Shown in pieces: positions 63,003 through 64,000 of a DNA stretch of 64,000 nucleotides. Position numbers and translations under genes: made by a program. The stretch is taken from NCBI RefSeq assembly GCF_021728535.1, contig NZ_JAKKDU010000007.1, forward strand, positions 124,001 through 188,000. Reading direction: 5' to 3'. The stretch's first letter is position 1; each line of letters opens with the position of its first letter. This DNA comes from Wocania arenilitoris (GTDB taxonomy: Bacteria; Bacteroidota; Bacteroidia; Flavobacteriales; Flavobacteriaceae). Below the pieces are notes generated by a model. That model searched no databases, had not been told where the DNA came from, and saw only the letters and a program-made list of their open reading frames with translations.

Positions 63003-64000
63003 TTAACTGTAATATTTTTTTACAAGATTAGCTACTAATTTCCCTGATATTAATGATGGTGGTACTCCAGGACCAGGGACGGTTAATTGGCCTGTAAAAA
63101 ATAATTTTTTTACTTTTTTACTTTTTAATTTTGGTCTTAAAAAAGCAGTTTGCAATAGGGTGTTAGCCATACCATAAGCATTGCCTTTATAAGAGTTATA
63201 ATCATTTATAAAATCGTTTATGCAAAAACTTTCTTTAAAAATAATGTTCTTTTTCACATTTTGTGATGTTAAATTTTCAAACCTTGAAATAATTTTTTCA
63301 AAGTATTTATCTCTAAGTTCTTGAGTGTCTTCTATACCAGGAGCAAGCGGAATTAAAAAGATACCTGCTTCTTTTCCTTCTGGAGCACAACTCGAATCAG
63401 TAGTACTCGGAAAGCTTGCATAAAAAAGAGGGTTTTCTGGCCATTTGGGGGTGTCGTAAATAGCTTTTGCATGTGTATCAAAATCAACATCAAAAAAGAG
63501 GGTATGATGATTTACATGTTTCAATTTTTTATTAAAGCCTATGTAAAACAATAGGGAAGAAGGAGCAAATGTTTTATTACTCCAATATTTTTCAGAATAT
63601 TGTCTATATGGTTTATCTAAAAGTGTTTCTGTGTGATGATAATCTGCACCACTAACTATAATATCTGAAAAATAAGTTTTTCCATTTGATACAATTCCTT
63701 TGGCTTCATCATTTTTAACTATTATTTTATCTATGGGTGTATTTGTTTTAATAACTACACCAAGTTCTTTTGCAAGATTTCCCATCGCTAAAATAACTTG
63801 GTACATCCCTTTTTTTGGATGAAAAGTACCTAATCCAAAATCGGCATAATTCATAAAACTATAAAATGAAGGTGTATCACTTGGTTTAGCCCCTAAAAAT
63901 AATACAGGAAACTCTAGAATTTTAATTAATCGTTCATTTTTAAACTCTTTTCTAACATCTCTTTTAATGGTGCTAAAAAACTGATTAATTTTTTTTATAG
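63003..64000 (-). CDS. crtI: Phytoene desaturase (5' end beyond the window)
   Basis: The minus-strand frame stays open to base 64000. The Met at 63854 is internal, because family sequence continues before it (FFSTIKRDVRKEF, LEFPVLFLGAKPSDTPSFYS, then FMNYADFGLGTFHPKKGMYQ). About 332 C-terminal residues are present of the usual 490. GMYQVILAMGNLAKELGVVI, VSGADYHHTETLLDKPYR, then FFTGQLTVPGPGVPPSLISG (about the last 30 residues) are CrtI signatures. The N-terminal FAD motif is outside. It desaturates phytoene to lycopene and starts the crt operon. Confidence 0.95.
   Translation of the reverse strand, partial: IKKINQFFSTIKRDVRKEFKNERLIKILEFPVLFLGAKPSDTPSFYSFMNYADFGLGTFHPKKGMYQVILAMGNLAKELGVVIKTNTPIDKIIVKNDEAKGIVSNGKTYFSDIIVSGADYHHTETLLDKPYRQYSEKYWSNKTFAPSSLLFYIGFNKKLKHVNHHTLFFDVDFDTHAKAIYDTPKWPENPLFYASFPSTTDSSCAPEGKEAGIFLIPLAPGIEDTQELRDKYFEKIISRFENLTSQNVKKNIIFKESFCINDFINDYNSYKGNAYGMANTLLQTAFLRPKLKSKKVKKLFFTGQLTVPGPGVPPSLISGKLVANLVKKYYS

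Noticed and set aside
1-64000. tRNA or rRNA genes
   Set aside because: I saw no cloverleaf with GGTTCGAATCC-like T-arm and no rRNA-conserved stretch in any gap.

Overview
The window is AT-rich chromosomal DNA of a member of the Bacteroidota, most likely a marine Flavobacteriaceae. The evidence is three huge type IX secretion (T9SS) proteins with gliding-motility-type C-terminal domains, a SusC/SusD polysaccharide utilisation locus (PUL) with a hybrid two-component regulator and a sulfatase, a zeaxanthin-type carotenoid cluster, TAnnTTTG promoter elements in place of the sigma70 -10 box, and family-typical small proteins (DUF5606, DUF3857). I saw no rRNA, tRNA, CRISPR array or intact insertion sequence.

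Layout. 0-13 kb is mostly housekeeping: the end of a sodium:solute symporter, two adjacent DUF3857/transglutaminase-like exported proteins, a Bcr/CflA-type MFS exporter, a sterol desaturase-family hydroxylase, lysA, sucC, small proteins, and uvrB. 13.4-26.4 kb holds three consecutive leftward genes for giant cell-surface proteins (1726, 1624 and about 903 aa). They share a roughly 95-residue Cys-Asp-rich module in 4, 11 and 2 copies. 26.4-32.8 kb carries an ABC exporter pair, two flavobacterial proteins of unknown function, and a tight leftward operon of cca (tRNA nucleotidyltransferase), a GNAT acetyltransferase and heme A synthase. Upstream of cca, in the same direction, lie two broken genes (32.87-34.43 kb): a Sua5/TsaC-type threonylcarbamoyl-AMP synthase and a group 1 glycosyltransferase, together carrying at least eight lesions.

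34.6-40.1 kb is a lipopolysaccharide/surface glycan cluster: FkbM methyltransferase, two family 2 glycosyltransferases, an LPS-kinase-like protein, UDP-galactopyranose mutase (glf), and a galactofuranosyltransferase-like protein. A related heptosyltransferase-family gene sits at 55.5-56.5 kb. Between them, at 40.4-54.1 kb, lies a compact PUL, all leftward: hybrid two-component sensor-regulator, SusC, SusD, a GH43/GH117-like beta-propeller hydrolase, a formylglycine sulfatase, and a DUF6786-type lipoprotein. An eroded gene fragment lies between susD and the hydrolase. The PUL is bracketed by an 18-bp near-identical direct repeat, and its right flank is a 1.4-kb non-coding stretch with three related long palindromes. 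It looks like an island placed inside the LPS cluster.

56.7-60.4 kb returns to core genes: dapD, a small exported protein, ruvX, def, a DUF5606 gene and a TlpA-like thioredoxin. The window ends with the leftward carotenoid cluster crtI-crtB-crtZ-crtY, with crtI running off the right edge.

The points I find most worth pursuing are the bracketed PUL and its unnamed lipoprotein, the three-palindrome array beside it, and the sharply bounded decay of sua5 and the neighbouring glycosyltransferase.
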